NCBI RefSeq assembly: GCF_011682235.2
Contig: NZ_CP076718.1
Span: 1,058,608-1,122,607, forward strand
From: Rhodocaloribacter litoris
GTDB lineage: Bacteria; Bacteroidota; Rhodothermia; Rhodothermales; ISCAR-4553
Length of the DNA stretch: 64,000 nt
Direction of reading: 5' to 3'
Part shown: positions 44,885 through 54,629 of the stretch, in pieces
Layout of the letters: each line of letters begins with the position of its first letter
How positions within the stretch are numbered: position 1 is the first letter of the stretch
The notes under the pieces: model-generated
Told to the model about the DNA's origin: nothing
The model's input: the letters and a program-made list of their open reading frames with translations, nothing else
Database searches by the model: none
Position numbers and translations under genes: made by a program

Positions 44885-45562
44885 ATGCGCACCATCTCCG
44901 AAGCCGTCGAGACCGTGATCGAGGGCAACGCCTTCCTGCGCTTCGGCCTGTATCACCGGTTGCTCAACCTGAGCCAGGTGGCCCGCTTTCTCCAGCCGCT
45001 GGTGGAGGCACGGTGCCGGAAACCCGTGCGCCCGTCGGCCATTCTGATGAGCCTCTCCCGCCTCCAGAAACGGCTGCATGCCCGTCCACCCGCCGCGGCC
45101 CCTCCCACCTTCTACATCGACCGCATCAACGTCCACGCGGGGCTTTGCTCGATCACCTTCGCCAAGGAGGCCGAGACGCATCAGGCGATGAACCGGCTCT
45201 TCAACCGCATCCAGGCAGAGGAAGGATACATCACCTACACGGAGGGCAATACCGAGATCACCGCCATCATCGAGGAACGGCACCTGCCGCTGGCGCGGGC
45301 GACCGTGCCCGCCGCGCCGCGCCAGGTCGCCCGCCGCATTGCCGGGCTGGGGATCCAGTTCGCGGCCGCCTACACCGAAGCACCCGGCCTGCTCTACGGG
45401 ATCCTCCAGCAACTGGCCCTCCTCAACATCAACGTCGTCGAGGTCGCCTCCACCATGACGGAGTTCAACGTCTACCTCGACGAGGCCGACCTGATGACCG
45501 CCTTCGACGCGCTGCTCAACCGTTTCTCACGCGACCGCGCCGGCCGGGACCCGATCCCGTAG
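44885..45562 (+). CDS. ACT-domain protein divergent from the lysine operon
   Basis: 225 residues, no membrane segment. N-terminal helical region (residues 1-70: TISEAVETVIEGNAFLRFGL, then LLNLSQVARFLQPLVE), a middle region with FYIDRINVHAGLCSITFAKE and GYITYTEGNTEITAIIEERH, and a C-terminal ACT-like domain (APGLLYGILQQLALLNINVV, then STMTEFNVYLDEADL) of the aspartokinase type. No kinase domain. The fold and its divergence from dapBAD suggest an amino-acid-sensing regulator, perhaps of lysine synthesis; DNA binding is not evident. Confidence 0.7.
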   Translation: MRTISEAVETVIEGNAFLRFGLYHRLLNLSQVARFLQPLVEARCRKPVRPSAILMSLSRLQKRLHARPPAAAPPTFYIDRINVHAGLCSITFAKEAETHQAMNRLFNRIQAEEGYITYTEGNTEITAIIEERHLPLARATVPAAPRQVARRIAGLGIQFAAAYTEAPGLLYGILQQLALLNINVVEVASTMTEFNVYLDEADLMTAFDALLNRFSRDRAGRDPIP

Positions 45563-45582
45563 GGCGTGGTCCCCACACCGCC

Positions 45583-46041
45583 TCAACCTTCCTCCGGCCA
45601 GGCGTCGAAGCGCTCGCCGTTGACCGTGCACGACGCCGTGATCCGGGCCGTCTTTTCGAGCGTCTTCGAGACGGAGCAGTACTTGCCCAGGCTGAGGGCC
45701 ACGGCCCGCCGCACCCGGGCGGGGTCCAGGTCGCCGGTGAGGATGTAGTGGAGATGAATGTGCTGGTAGAGGGAGGGGCTCACGCCGGTGGGCTTGGCGC
45801 CCTCCACCTCGATCTCGAACGTGTCGATGCGCTGCCGCCCCTTCTGCAGGATCGAGACGACGTCGATGCCGCTGCACCCGCCGATGGCCATCACAAGCAG
45901 TTCCATCGGCCCGGCGCCCTTTCCCCGGCCGTCTTCGCGGGCCGTGGCGTCGTCGATGTCCACGGCGTGGCCCTGTGCGTTCGTGGCGCGGAAATGGAAG
46001 GCCTCGTCGAGGCGTTCGAGGCGGACCCGGACGTGTTTCAT
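45583..46041 (-). CDS. OsmC/Ohr-family protein
   Basis: 152 residues from ATG 46041. OsmC-fold proteins are thiol-dependent peroxidases. Both redox cysteines are present: GPMELLVMAIGGCSGIDVV and LGKYCSVSKTLE. The sequence groups with the YhfA-like OsmC branch (KPTGVSP, HLHYILTGDLD) rather than Ohr. Convergent with the ACT-domain gene, 20 bp apart. Confidence 0.88.
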   Translation of the reverse strand: MKHVRVRLERLDEAFHFRATNAQGHAVDIDDATAREDGRGKGAGPMELLVMAIGGCSGIDVVSILQKGRQRIDTFEIEVEGAKPTGVSPSLYQHIHLHYILTGDLDPARVRRAVALSLGKYCSVSKTLEKTARITASCTVNGERFDAWPEEG

Positions 46042-46229
46042 GACAACGGCGATGGTGGTTGGCAAAAGCACGGGCGGCGCAAGATACGTGATCTCGCCAG
46101 CCCTCGCCAGGGGCGGGTTCCGGATGCGTGGGCCGTAACGTATGCAGTCCACCCAGCCCGCACGACGAAATCCGGTCGCCGAACCCCGGGCCCCGCCCGA
46201 CGTTTACGCCCGGCCAGACCTGCCCGATC

Positions 46230-46811
46230 ATGCTGACGCCCGACGAACTGAACGGCCTGCTCGACTTCCTGCGACAGGCGGAACGGCTGAAGAACACGAC
46301 CCGGACGGCCTACACGTCCGAGGGACGACGCGAGAGCGTAGCCGAGCACACCTGGCGGCTCTGCCTGATGGCGCTCGTCCTGGCCCCTTACGCGCCCGAC
46401 GTGGACTTCGCCCGGCTCATCAAGATCTGCCTCGTCCACGACCTCGGCGAGGCCCTCTCCGGCGACATACCCGCTCCCCTGCAGACCGGCGACAAGACCG
46501 ACCGGGAACGCCGCGACCTCCTGACGCTACTCGCCCCGCTCCCATCTCCCCTGCGCGGCGAGATCCTGGCGCTGTGGGAAGAATACGAGCAGGCCGCCAC
46601 GCCCGAGGCCCGGCTGGCCAAGGCGCTCGACAAGCTCGAAACGATCCTCCAGCACAACCAGGGGCGCAACCCCGACGACTTCGACTATCGCTTCAATCTC
46701 GAATACGGGCGCCGGTACACGTCCGGCGATCCACTCGTTGAAGCCATCCGCCGCGTGCTCGACGAGGAGACGAAGCGCCGCGCCCGAAAAGCCGGGCAAG
46801 AACGGGACTGA
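46230..46811 (+). CDS. HD-domain phosphohydrolase (YfbR/HDDC2-like)
   Basis: 193 residues from ATG 46230. HD metal ligands: His in RRESVAEHTWRLCL, His-Asp in ICLVHDLGEALSGDI, and a late Asp near ALDKLETILQ. This matches 5'-deoxynucleotidase-type HD proteins, which clean up dNMPs. The start is chosen at the first Met before the fold; upstream codons overlap the divergent osmC promoter region. Confidence 0.88.
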   Translation: MLTPDELNGLLDFLRQAERLKNTTRTAYTSEGRRESVAEHTWRLCLMALVLAPYAPDVDFARLIKICLVHDLGEALSGDIPAPLQTGDKTDRERRDLLTLLAPLPSPLRGEILALWEEYEQAATPEARLAKALDKLETILQHNQGRNPDDFDYRFNLEYGRRYTSGDPLVEAIRRVLDEETKRRARKAGQERD

Positions 46812-46833
46812 CACCGGCCCCGCTTCTTTGCTC

Positions 46834-48900
46834 TCATCCCCGCCGGGCCACGAGGGTCAGGATGTCGTACGTGGCCACGAGTTCGCCGTCCTGGTTGGTC
46901 ACGTCCACGTGCCACTCCACCACCCCGCTCGGCCGCTCGCCCTCGCGCGGCTCCTTCGACGTCTTTTTCTTCACCGTCAGCTTCGCCTGGATGGTGTCGC
47001 CGGGCCGGACGGGTTTGGTGAAGCGCAGGTTCTCCAGCCCGTAGTTGGCCAGCACCGGCCCCTGCCGGGGGTCGACGAACAGGCCGGCGGCCGCCGAGAG
47101 GACGAAGTAGCCGTGGGCCACGCGCCCCTCGAAGATCTCGCTCTCGCGGGCCGCCAGGTCGTCCATGTGGGCGTAGAAGTAGTCCCCGCTGACGCCGGCG
47201 AAGTTGACGATGTCGGCTTCGGTGACGGTGCGCCGGGCGGTGGTGAGCGTCTCACCGACGGTAAGCTCGTCGAAGTACTTGCGGAAGGGATGGACGTCGG
47301 CTTCGGGGCGGGCGGCGCCGGGCATCCACTCGCCGCCGACGACCGTCAGCGTGGTGGGCGAGCCCTGGATGGCGGTGCGCTGCATGTAGTGGTGCAGCCC
47401 GCGGATGCCGCCCATCTCCTCGCCGCCGCCGGCGCGGCCGGGGCCGCCGTGCACCAGGTGCGGCAGCGGCGAGCCGTGGCCCGTGTTCTCCTTCGCGCAG
47501 TCGCGGTTGAGCAGCAGGAGCCGCCCGTGGTAGGCCGCCGTGCCCAGCACCACGTCGCGGGCCACCCGGTCGTCGGCCGTCACCAGCGAGCCCACCAGGC
47601 TGCCCTTGCCCCGCTTCGCCAGGGCGATGGCCTCGTCGAGGTCGCCGTAGGGCATGATGGTGTTGACGGGCCCAAACGCCTCCACGTCGTGCGGCGCCGT
47701 GTGCTCGAACGGGCGCGGGCAGTAGAGCAGCGTCGGGGGGAAGAAGGCGCCCTTCGCGGGGTCGGCGTCGACGACCTCGAAGCCATTGTTCAGGCCGCCG
47801 TAGACCACCTCGCCGGCGGCGGCCAGCTCGGCCAGGCGCTCCCGCACCTCCGCCACCTGCCCCCGGCTCACCAGCGGCCCCATGCGCACGGCCTCGTTGG
47901 CCGGGTTGCCCACCGTCACCCCGCCGAGCCGCTTCGAAAGGGCCTCGACGACGGCCTCCACGCGGTCCGCCGGCACGAACGTCCGGCGGATGGCCGTGCA
48001 CCGCTGCCCCGTCTTGATGGTCATCTCCCCGGCCACCTCCTTGATGAAGATATCGAACTCGGGCATGTCCGGCGTCACGTCGGGGCCGAGCATGGAGAAG
48101 TTGAGCGAGTCCGCCTCCATGTTGAAACGCACCGACTCGCGCAGGATCGTGGGGTGCGCCTTGAGGCGCCGGCCCGTCTCGGCCGAGCCGGTGAAGGTGA
48201 CCACGTCCTGCCCGGTCAGGTGGTCGAACAGGTCGCCGACGCCGCCGCAGATGAGCTGCAACGCCCCCTCCGGCAGGATCTCCGACTCGATCATCGCCCG
48301 CACCATCCGCTCGGTGACGTAGGCCGTCACCGTGGCGGACTTGATGATGGCGGGCATCCCGGCCAGGAACGTCGGGGCCAGCTTCTCGAGCATCCCCCAG
48401 CAGGGGAAGTTGAACGCGTTGATGTGCACGGCCACCCCTTCGAGCGGTACCAGGAGGTGGTGGCCGATGAACGTCCCGCCCCGCGAGAGGATCTCCGGCT
48501 TGCCGTCGAGCAGGAACGGCTCGTCAGGCAGCTCGCGGCGGCCCTTGCTCGAATAGACGAAGAACGTGCCGATGCCGCCTTCCACGTCGATCCACGCATC
48601 TTTCTTCGTGGCACCGGTGGCCCAGGAGGCTTCGTAGAATTCGTCCTTCCGCGCCATCAGGTACTGGGCCATCGCCTTGAGCATCCGGGCGCGCTCGTGG
48701 AAGGTCATCTTCCGCAGCTTCGGCCCGCCGACGGTGCGGGCGTAGTCGAGCATCCCTTTGAAGTCGAGCCCCGCGCTCGACACCTCGGCCACCGGCTCCC
48801 CGGTGACGGCGTGATAGACCGTGCGGGCCTCGCCTTCGCCCGCGTGCCAGCGCCCCTGCGCATAGCTCTGCACTTTCCCGAGATAGACTGTCGTTTCCAT
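46834..48900 (-). CDS. paaZ: Bifunctional PaaZ: aldehyde dehydrogenase + oxepin-CoA hydrolase (MaoC)
   Basis: 688 residues, the typical fused length. Residues 1 to about 520 are an NAD(P)-dependent aldehyde dehydrogenase ([35 protein letters not shown], catalytic Cys in [15 protein letters not shown]). From about 540 a MaoC/R-hydratase domain follows ([31 protein letters not shown] with the Asp/His dyad). PaaZ opens oxepin-CoA and oxidises the resulting semialdehyde in phenylacetate breakdown. It is the last gene of the paa set on the minus strand. Confidence 0.95.
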   Translation of the reverse strand: METTVYLGKVQSYAQGRWHAGEGEARTVYHAVTGEPVAEVSSAGLDFKGMLDYARTVGGPKLRKMTFHERARMLKAMAQYLMARKDEFYEASWATGATKKDAWIDVEGGIGTFFVYSSKGRRELPDEPFLLDGKPEILSRGGTFIGHHLLVPLEGVAVHINAFNFPCWGMLEKLAPTFLAGMPAIIKSATVTAYVTERMVRAMIESEILPEGALQLICGGVGDLFDHLTGQDVVTFTGSAETGRRLKAHPTILRESVRFNMEADSLNFSMLGPDVTPDMPEFDIFIKEVAGEMTIKTGQRCTAIRRTFVPADRVEAVVEALSKRLGGVTVGNPANEAVRMGPLVSRGQVAEVRERLAELAAAGEVVYGGLNNGFEVVDADPAKGAFFPPTLLYCPRPFEHTAPHDVEAFGPVNTIMPYGDLDEAIALAKRGKGSLVGSLVTADDRVARDVVLGTAAYHGRLLLLNRDCAKENTGHGSPLPHLVHGGPGRAGGGEEMGGIRGLHHYMQRTAIQGSPTTLTVVGGEWMPGAARPEADVHPFRKYFDELTVGETLTTARRTVTEADIVNFAGVSGDYFYAHMDDLAARESEIFEGRVAHGYFVLSAAAGLFVDPRQGPVLANYGLENLRFTKPVRPGDTIQAKLTVKKKTSKEPREGERPSGVVEWHVDVTNQDGELVATYDILTLVARRG

Positions 48901-48966
48901 GGCTGCCGGTATCGTTCAGGGTGAATACGGGGAGGGCCGCAAAAGGCCCACGAAGCGCGGGACGAA

Positions 48967-49581
48967 TCAGGCCTTCGTCTTCTCGGCCATCGTCTCCCGA
49001 AACGTTTTGTACGTCGTTTCCATTTTGGGCCGGTCGGGCGGCACCTCGCGGAGGGGTTCGCAGGGCCGGAGCGAGCGGCGGAGCTGCGCCGGGAGCTGCT
49101 GGTAGAGCCGCGTCCCTTCCGTCTTCCACGCCAGCCGCTCGTCGCTCACGTCCGCCACGATCTTCGCCGGGTTGCCGACGACGATCTTGCGGTCGGGGAT
49201 GTGCATGTCCGCCGGGACAAAGCACAGCGCCCCGACGATGCACCCGGCGCCGACGACCACGTTGTCCATCACGACGGCGTTCATCCCCACGAGCGTGTTT
49301 CGCCCGATGCGCGCCCCGTGGATGACGGCGCCGTGGCCGATGTGGGCGGCCTCTTCGAGGCGCACCGTCACCCCGGGAAACATATGGATGGTGCAGTTCT
49401 CCTGCACGTTACACCCGTCCTCGATGACGATCTCGCCCCAGTCCCCCCGGATGGCCGCGCCGGGCCCCACATACACGTCCCGCCCGATGATAACGTTGCC
49501 CACCACTGTGGCGTTCGGGTGGATGAAGGCGCTCTCGTGGATGACCGGGCGAAAGCCCTCGAACTCGAAGATGTTCGGCAT
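48967..49581 (-). CDS. paaY: PaaY-like gamma-carbonic-anhydrase-fold protein
   Basis: 204 residues from ATG 49581 (MPNIFEFEGFRPVIHE). Left-handed beta-helix repeats (VVGNVIIGRDVYVGPGAAIR, NVQENCTIHMF, HIGHGAVIHGARIG) with the three zinc-ligand histidines of the gamma-CA fold. The length, with a C-terminal helical extension of about 40 residues (LAWKTEGTRLYQQLP), matches PaaY, a thioesterase that rescues dead-end CoA esters in the phenylacetate pathway. 66 bp upstream of paaZ. Confidence 0.85.
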   Translation of the reverse strand: MPNIFEFEGFRPVIHESAFIHPNATVVGNVIIGRDVYVGPGAAIRGDWGEIVIEDGCNVQENCTIHMFPGVTVRLEEAAHIGHGAVIHGARIGRNTLVGMNAVVMDNVVVGAGCIVGALCFVPADMHIPDRKIVVGNPAKIVADVSDERLAWKTEGTRLYQQLPAQLRRSLRPCEPLREVPPDRPKMETTYKTFRETMAEKTKA

Positions 49582-49590
49582 GGGATAATA

Positions 49591-49661
49591 GGCGTAGTGC
49601 GTGGTTCGTAGTGCGTGGTGCGTGGTGCGTAGTGCGTAGTGCGTGGTGCGTGGTGCGGGAC
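49591..49661. repeat. GTGCGTA/GTGCGTG tandem repeat, copy 1
   Basis: About eight degenerate units of GTGCGTAGT / GTGCGTGGT in tandem between paaY and the four-helix-bundle gene. Related arrays occur at 50221-50265 and 51550-51650. Confidence 0.8.
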
Positions 49662-49670
49662 AGACCCGTT

Positions 49671-50198
49671 TTACATAGAAACAACGGGAACAGAGCGAAG
49701 AAGGGCTTCCATGGGGGGAGGCCATCCTTCAGAAGTTTGTTCTAAACTGGAATCTTGCCCATAAATGACTTCTGGCTCGAATGCTTTTCCAGCACGCTCA
49801 GAAGGAATCATGCGAAGCAACATACGTATGACTTGCTCCAGACATTTCATCCTGTGAGTAATCACCTCATCGCCCAGAACATGGCGGGCCTGATAATACC
49901 AACTTCGGCACTCTCTGGCTGAACCGAGTGCATATTCATAATAACGAGCGCGGTCACGCCCGCTCGCACGCGAATACCCCTCGGCAATATTGGCCCCGAT
50001 CGATCCCAGCGCACCATACAGTTGCTCAGCAACCCTGTACATTCGCCTATCCTGCATCAAGGCAGACACATCCCCCCAGCCCACGTCAACCAAAAATAGT
50101 GCGATGCGATACACCTTCATGCGCCATAGTGGATCGTGCAGAAGCGTCTCCGGCACCGAGGCCACCCATGCTCCATACGCTTGCGATGTCTCATCCAT
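49671..50198 (-). CDS. Four-helix-bundle (S23 / IVS-type) protein
   Basis: 175 residues from ATG 50198 (MDETSQAYGAW). Almost wholly helical, with the family hallmark GALGSIGANIAEGYSRASGRD and YEYALGSARECRSWYYQARHV. S23-type proteins are found in rRNA intervening sequences and as free-standing genes. A relative (Avd) belongs to diversity-generating retroelements, but no reverse transcriptase is here. The gene interrupts the paa set, has visibly lower GC than its neighbours, and is flanked on both sides by GTGCGTA-type repeats, so it looks inserted. Confidence 0.85.
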   Translation of the reverse strand: MDETSQAYGAWVASVPETLLHDPLWRMKVYRIALFLVDVGWGDVSALMQDRRMYRVAEQLYGALGSIGANIAEGYSRASGRDRARYYEYALGSARECRSWYYQARHVLGDEVITHRMKCLEQVIRMLLRMIPSERAGKAFEPEVIYGQDSSLEQTSEGWPPPMEALLRSVPVVSM

Positions 50199-50220
50199 GG
50201 TACCAGCTCCCAAAGTCAAA

Positions 50221-50308
50221 TACGGATCTACGCACTACGAAATACGCACTACGCACCGCCCGCCCCCAATTTTCCAATATTCAATATGCAATCTTCCAAT
50301 CCTCCCCC
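50221..50308. repeat. ACGCACTAC repeat, copy 2, and AT-rich ATTCAATA repeat
   Basis: Units TACGCACTACGAAATACGCACTACGCACC (complement of the GTGCGTA array) at about 50226-50258, then an AT-rich stretch with TTCCAATATTCAATATGCAATCTTCCAATCC. Both are of dispersed-repeat character and border the four-helix-bundle gene on its promoter side. Confidence 0.7.
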
Positions 50309-51514
<1,206 letters not shown>

Positions 51515-51549
51515 GCGTTGGAAAAAAAGGGGATACGTGGATTTCGTAG

Positions 51550-51650
51550 GGCGTGGTGCGTGGTGCGTGGTGCGTAGTGCGTAGTGCGTGGTGCGTAAAG
51601 ATCGAATTCTACGTACTACGAAATACGAACTACGCACTACACCCCGGAAG
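51550..51650. repeat. GTGCGTA/TACGCAC repeat, copy 3 (inverted arrangement)
   Basis: Between paaI and paaJ. The left half repeats GTGCGTGGTGCGTAGTGCGT-type units, and the right half carries the complement (TACGTACTACGAAATACGAACTACGCAC). Together they can form a long hairpin, unlike copy 1. Confidence 0.8.
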
Positions 51651-51667
51651 CGCTACCGGAGAACGGC

Positions 51668-52108
51668 TCAGTCGTGCGACTGTTTCGTGCGGTAGACCGT
51701 CCCCCGGAAGACGGCCACCTTGGTGCCGTCGGCGCGGGTGACGGTTACGTCGTAGGCCGCCACCCGGTTCGCGGCGCTGATCTCCTCGGCCACGGCGGTG
51801 AGCACGTCCCCGGCGTGGACGGGGGCCGGGTAGAAGATGGAGTTCTCCAGCGCCAGGGCCACCCGCCCGCGGGTGTTCGAGGCGAAGGCCAGGGCGCTGT
51901 CGGCCAGGGCATACGTGACGCCCCCATGGGCCACGGCAAAGCCGTTGAGCATCTCCTCGCGGACGGTCATGCGGAGCCTGGCTCGCCCCGGCGCCACGGC
52001 CAGCACCTCGATGCCCAGCCACCGGCTGAACGCGTCGCGCGCCATCATCTGCGCCACGATGCGCTCGGCCCGGGCCTGCGCGTCGTCGTCCCGGGGTTCG
52101 TCATCCAT
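51668..52108 (-). CDS. paaI: Hotdog thioesterase PaaI
   Basis: 146 residues, hotdog fold. FSRWLGIEVLAVAPGRARLR, NGFAVAHGGVTYALADSALA (substrate Asn/His/Gly and catalytic Asp), and ANRVAAYDVTVTRADG match the hydroxyphenylacetyl-CoA thioesterase family. It removes ring-hydroxylated CoA esters that would block the phenylacetate pathway. The gene lies between the 83-bp repeat region and the third GTGCGTA repeat. Confidence 0.93.
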   Translation of the reverse strand: MDDEPRDDDAQARAERIVAQMMARDAFSRWLGIEVLAVAPGRARLRMTVREEMLNGFAVAHGGVTYALADSALAFASNTRGRVALALENSIFYPAPVHAGDVLTAVAEEISAANRVAAYDVTVTRADGTKVAVFRGTVYRTKQSHD

Positions 52109-52182
52109 ACCGCGCCTTAATTTGGTAAAAAGATCATGGTGGGGGGCAGACCGGGCAGACCCGGCCCCCTCCGTTCACCTTC

Positions 52183-52436
52183 GCAACCGGTAGCATGCCC
52201 GGGCTGAAGCCCGCGGCCACATGCATCAACCCTGTAGCCGTACCCTTTACGGGTGCGCCCCCGCAACCGGCAGTAGCATGCCCGGGCTGAAGCCCGCGGC
52301 TACATGCATCAACCCTGTAGCCGCACCCTTTACGGGTGCGCCCCCGCAACCGGCAGTAACATGCCCGGGCTGAAGCCCGCGGCTACATGCATCAACCCTG
52401 TAGCCGCACCCTTTACGGGTGCGCCTCTGCAACCGG
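52183..52436. repeat. Three tandem 80-83 bp REP-like units plus a partial fourth
   Basis: Units begin with GCAACCGG at 52183, 52263, 52346 and 52429 (period 80, 83, 83). Each holds two hairpins: GCCCGGGCTGAAGCCCGCGGC and CGCACCC-TTTA-CGGGTGCG (the first unit has GTACCC). Units 2 and 3 are nearly identical. No spacers, so not CRISPR. It fills the interval between paaH and paaI. Confidence 0.85.
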
Positions 52437-52464
52437 CCGTGCGTCCGGCTGGATCCGCCCCGCG

Positions 52465-53658
52465 TCACGTACCCTCGTCGAAGAAACGCTCGCCGCGCCG
52501 GAGCATCCGGCGGAGGAGCGGGCTCGGGCGATAGCGTTCCTCGTCGTATTCTTCCCGCAGCGCCTCCAGCCAGCCGAGCACCGTCTTCAGGCCGAGCTCA
52601 TCGGCCCAGTGGAGCAGCCCCTTCGGGTAGTTGACCCCCTTCGTCATGGCCAGGTCGATGTCGGCCGGGGCGGCCACGCGCCAGAAGACGGCGTCCACGG
52701 CCTCGTTGATGAGCATCGCCAGGATGCGCTGGAAGATGGTCTTGCCGAGCGCGGGGCTGGTGACGGGCTCGGGGTTCGTGGCGCCCTCGCGGTAGTCGTA
52801 GTAACCCCGCTTCGTCTTGCGCCCGAGGCGGCCGGCCTCCACCATACGCTTCTGGGTGAAAGAGGGACGGTAGCGGGGTTCGTAGAAGAAGGCCGTCCAC
52901 ACCGTCTCGGTGACCTTGTAGTTGACGTCGTTGCCGATGAGGTCCATCAGCTCGAAGGGCCCCATGCGGAAGCCGCCGATCTCGCGCATGGCCCAGTCGA
53001 TGGTGGGCACGTCGGCGAGGCCCTCCTCCAGGATGCGGAGGGCCTCGCCGTAGAAGGGCCGGGCCACCCGGTTGACGATGAACCCCGGCGTGTCGCGAGC
53101 CAGCACGGTGGTCTTGCCCCAGGCGTCGACCAGGGCGCGCGCCCGCGCCAGGGCTTCTTCCGACGTGGCCACGCCGGGGACGACCTCGACCAGCGGCATC
53201 AGGGGTGCCGGGTTGAAGAAGTGGAGGCCCAGCACCCGCTCGGGCCGGTCGCACGCCGCCGCGATGGCCGTCACCGAGAGCGACGAGGTGTTCGTCGCCA
53301 GCAGGGCGTCCTCGGCCACCAGCCGGTCGAGCCGGGAGAAGACGTCCTGCTTGACGGCCAGGTCCTCGACGATGGCTTCGATGACGAGGCCGCAGGCCGC
53401 CAGCGGCTCGGGCTCGTCCGAGAGGAACGTGATGCGCCCGAGGATGGCGGCCTCCTCGCCGGGAGCCATCCGTCCCTTCTCCACCTGCCGCGCCAGAATC
53501 TTTTCCAGATGGGCGCGGGCCTCGTGAAGCACCTTCGTGTTCGTGTCGTAGAGCAGCACCGGGTGCCCGTAGGTGGCGGCGACCTGCGCGATGCCGCGCC
53601 CCATCGTCCCGGCACCGAGCACCCCGACGGTCGTTTCGGCGGTGAGGGGTTCTGCCAT
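52465..53658 (-). CDS. paaH: 3-hydroxyacyl-CoA dehydrogenase (PaaH-type)
   Basis: 397 residues. Oxidises 3-hydroxyadipyl-CoA with NAD. N-terminal dinucleotide loop VGVLGAGTMGRGIAQVAATYG, then IEAIVEDLAVKQ, TNTSSLSVTAIA, GLHFFNPAPLMPLVEVV, and TPGFIVNRVARPFYGEALRI. A C-terminal half-domain (IFQRILAMLINEAVDAVFWR, KGVNYPKGLLHWADELG) makes it longer than the roughly 280-residue form, as is common in PaaH/PaaC. 54 bp after paaG. Confidence 0.93.
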   Translation of the reverse strand: MAEPLTAETTVGVLGAGTMGRGIAQVAATYGHPVLLYDTNTKVLHEARAHLEKILARQVEKGRMAPGEEAAILGRITFLSDEPEPLAACGLVIEAIVEDLAVKQDVFSRLDRLVAEDALLATNTSSLSVTAIAAACDRPERVLGLHFFNPAPLMPLVEVVPGVATSEEALARARALVDAWGKTTVLARDTPGFIVNRVARPFYGEALRILEEGLADVPTIDWAMREIGGFRMGPFELMDLIGNDVNYKVTETVWTAFFYEPRYRPSFTQKRMVEAGRLGRKTKRGYYDYREGATNPEPVTSPALGKTIFQRILAMLINEAVDAVFWRVAAPADIDLAMTKGVNYPKGLLHWADELGLKTVLGWLEALREEYDEERYRPSPLLRRMLRRGERFFDEGT

Positions 53659-53712
53659 GAAGGCTTCCTCGTCTTGCGTGATTCTTGATGCGCGGGCGCG
53701 TCCGGCACCTGC

Positions 53713-54504
53713 CTATTCCCCCCGGAACACCGGCTTGCGCTTCTCCAGGAAGGCGGCCACCCCCTCGTGATAGTCGTGCGTCTGCCCGGCTTCGCGCTGG
53801 AGCCGCTCTTCGACGTCGAGGTGGGTGTCGAGGTCGTTGGCGAAGGCCTGGTTGAGGCCCCGCTTGATGAGGCCGAGACCGCGGGTGGGCATCGTGGCCA
53901 GGTGCCGCGCCAGTTCCGTCGCCTCGGCCAGGAGGGCTTCGGGCGCACAGACTTTGTAGATCAGCCCCATGGCCTGCGCCTCGGATGCGGGCACCTTGTC
54001 GGCCAGCATCATCATGGCCGTGGCACGCGCCAGCCCGACCAGCCGGGGCAGGAAGAAGGTGCCGCCGCTGTCGGGAATCAACCCGATCCGGGCAAAGGAC
54101 TGAATGAACGCGGCGGTCTCGGCCGCCAGCACGAAATCGCACGCCAGCGCGAGGTTGGCCCCGGCGCCGGCGGCCACCCCGTTGACGGCCGCCACGAACG
54201 GTTTCTCGGTGTGCCGGATGAGCCGCACGAGGGGATTGTATTGCGTTCGAACGATCTCGCCCAGATCCGCCGGCGGCTCCCCTTCTTTCGGCAGCACGGC
54301 CTGCAGGTCCTGCCCCGCACAGAAGGCCCGGCCGGCCCCCGTCAGGAGAACGGCCCGCACCGTCGGGTCGGCTGCGGCCTGTTGCAGCGCGTCGATGGTC
54401 TCCTCCGCCATCGGGCGGTGAAAGCTGTTGAGCACGTCGGGGCGGTTCAGCGTCAGCATCGCCACCCCGGCGTCGACCTCGTATCGGATGAACCGGTATG
54501 CCAT
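53713..54504 (-). CDS. paaG: Enoyl-CoA hydratase/isomerase, PaaG-type
   Basis: 263 residues, crotonase fold. VAMLTLNRPDVLNSFHRPM, the oxyanion region GAGRAFCAGQDLQAV, FVAAVNGVAAGAGANLALAC and ARIGLIPDSGGTFFLPRLVG with the acidic residue (Asp in PDSG). PaaG isomerises the ring 1,2-epoxide of phenylacetyl-CoA to oxepin-CoA. The FCAGQDL variant and the gene context support PaaG over a general hydratase. First gene of the visible paa set. Confidence 0.9.
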   Translation of the reverse strand: MAYRFIRYEVDAGVAMLTLNRPDVLNSFHRPMAEETIDALQQAAADPTVRAVLLTGAGRAFCAGQDLQAVLPKEGEPPADLGEIVRTQYNPLVRLIRHTEKPFVAAVNGVAAGAGANLALACDFVLAAETAAFIQSFARIGLIPDSGGTFFLPRLVGLARATAMMMLADKVPASEAQAMGLIYKVCAPEALLAEATELARHLATMPTRGLGLIKRGLNQAFANDLDTHLDVEERLQREAGQTHDYHEGVAAFLEKRKPVFRGE

Positions 54505-54629
54505 GCGTCTCCGATGGTCCGTAGATGAAGGTGTGTGGCGGGAAGGTACTCAGGAAAGGCGAAAAAGGAAAAGCCGCCCCGCCGGCTGGTCTGCCGCCCG
54601 GCCTCCGTGCCCTCACGAAAGCCCCACGG

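Noticed and set aside
49671-50198. Diversity-generating retroelement (Avd-like accessory protein)
   Set aside because: No reverse transcriptase, template repeat or variable repeat is present nearby; the protein fits the generic S23 family.
52183-52436. CRISPR array
   Set aside because: The repeats are directly tandem with no unique spacers, units are 80-83 bp, and there is no cas gene.
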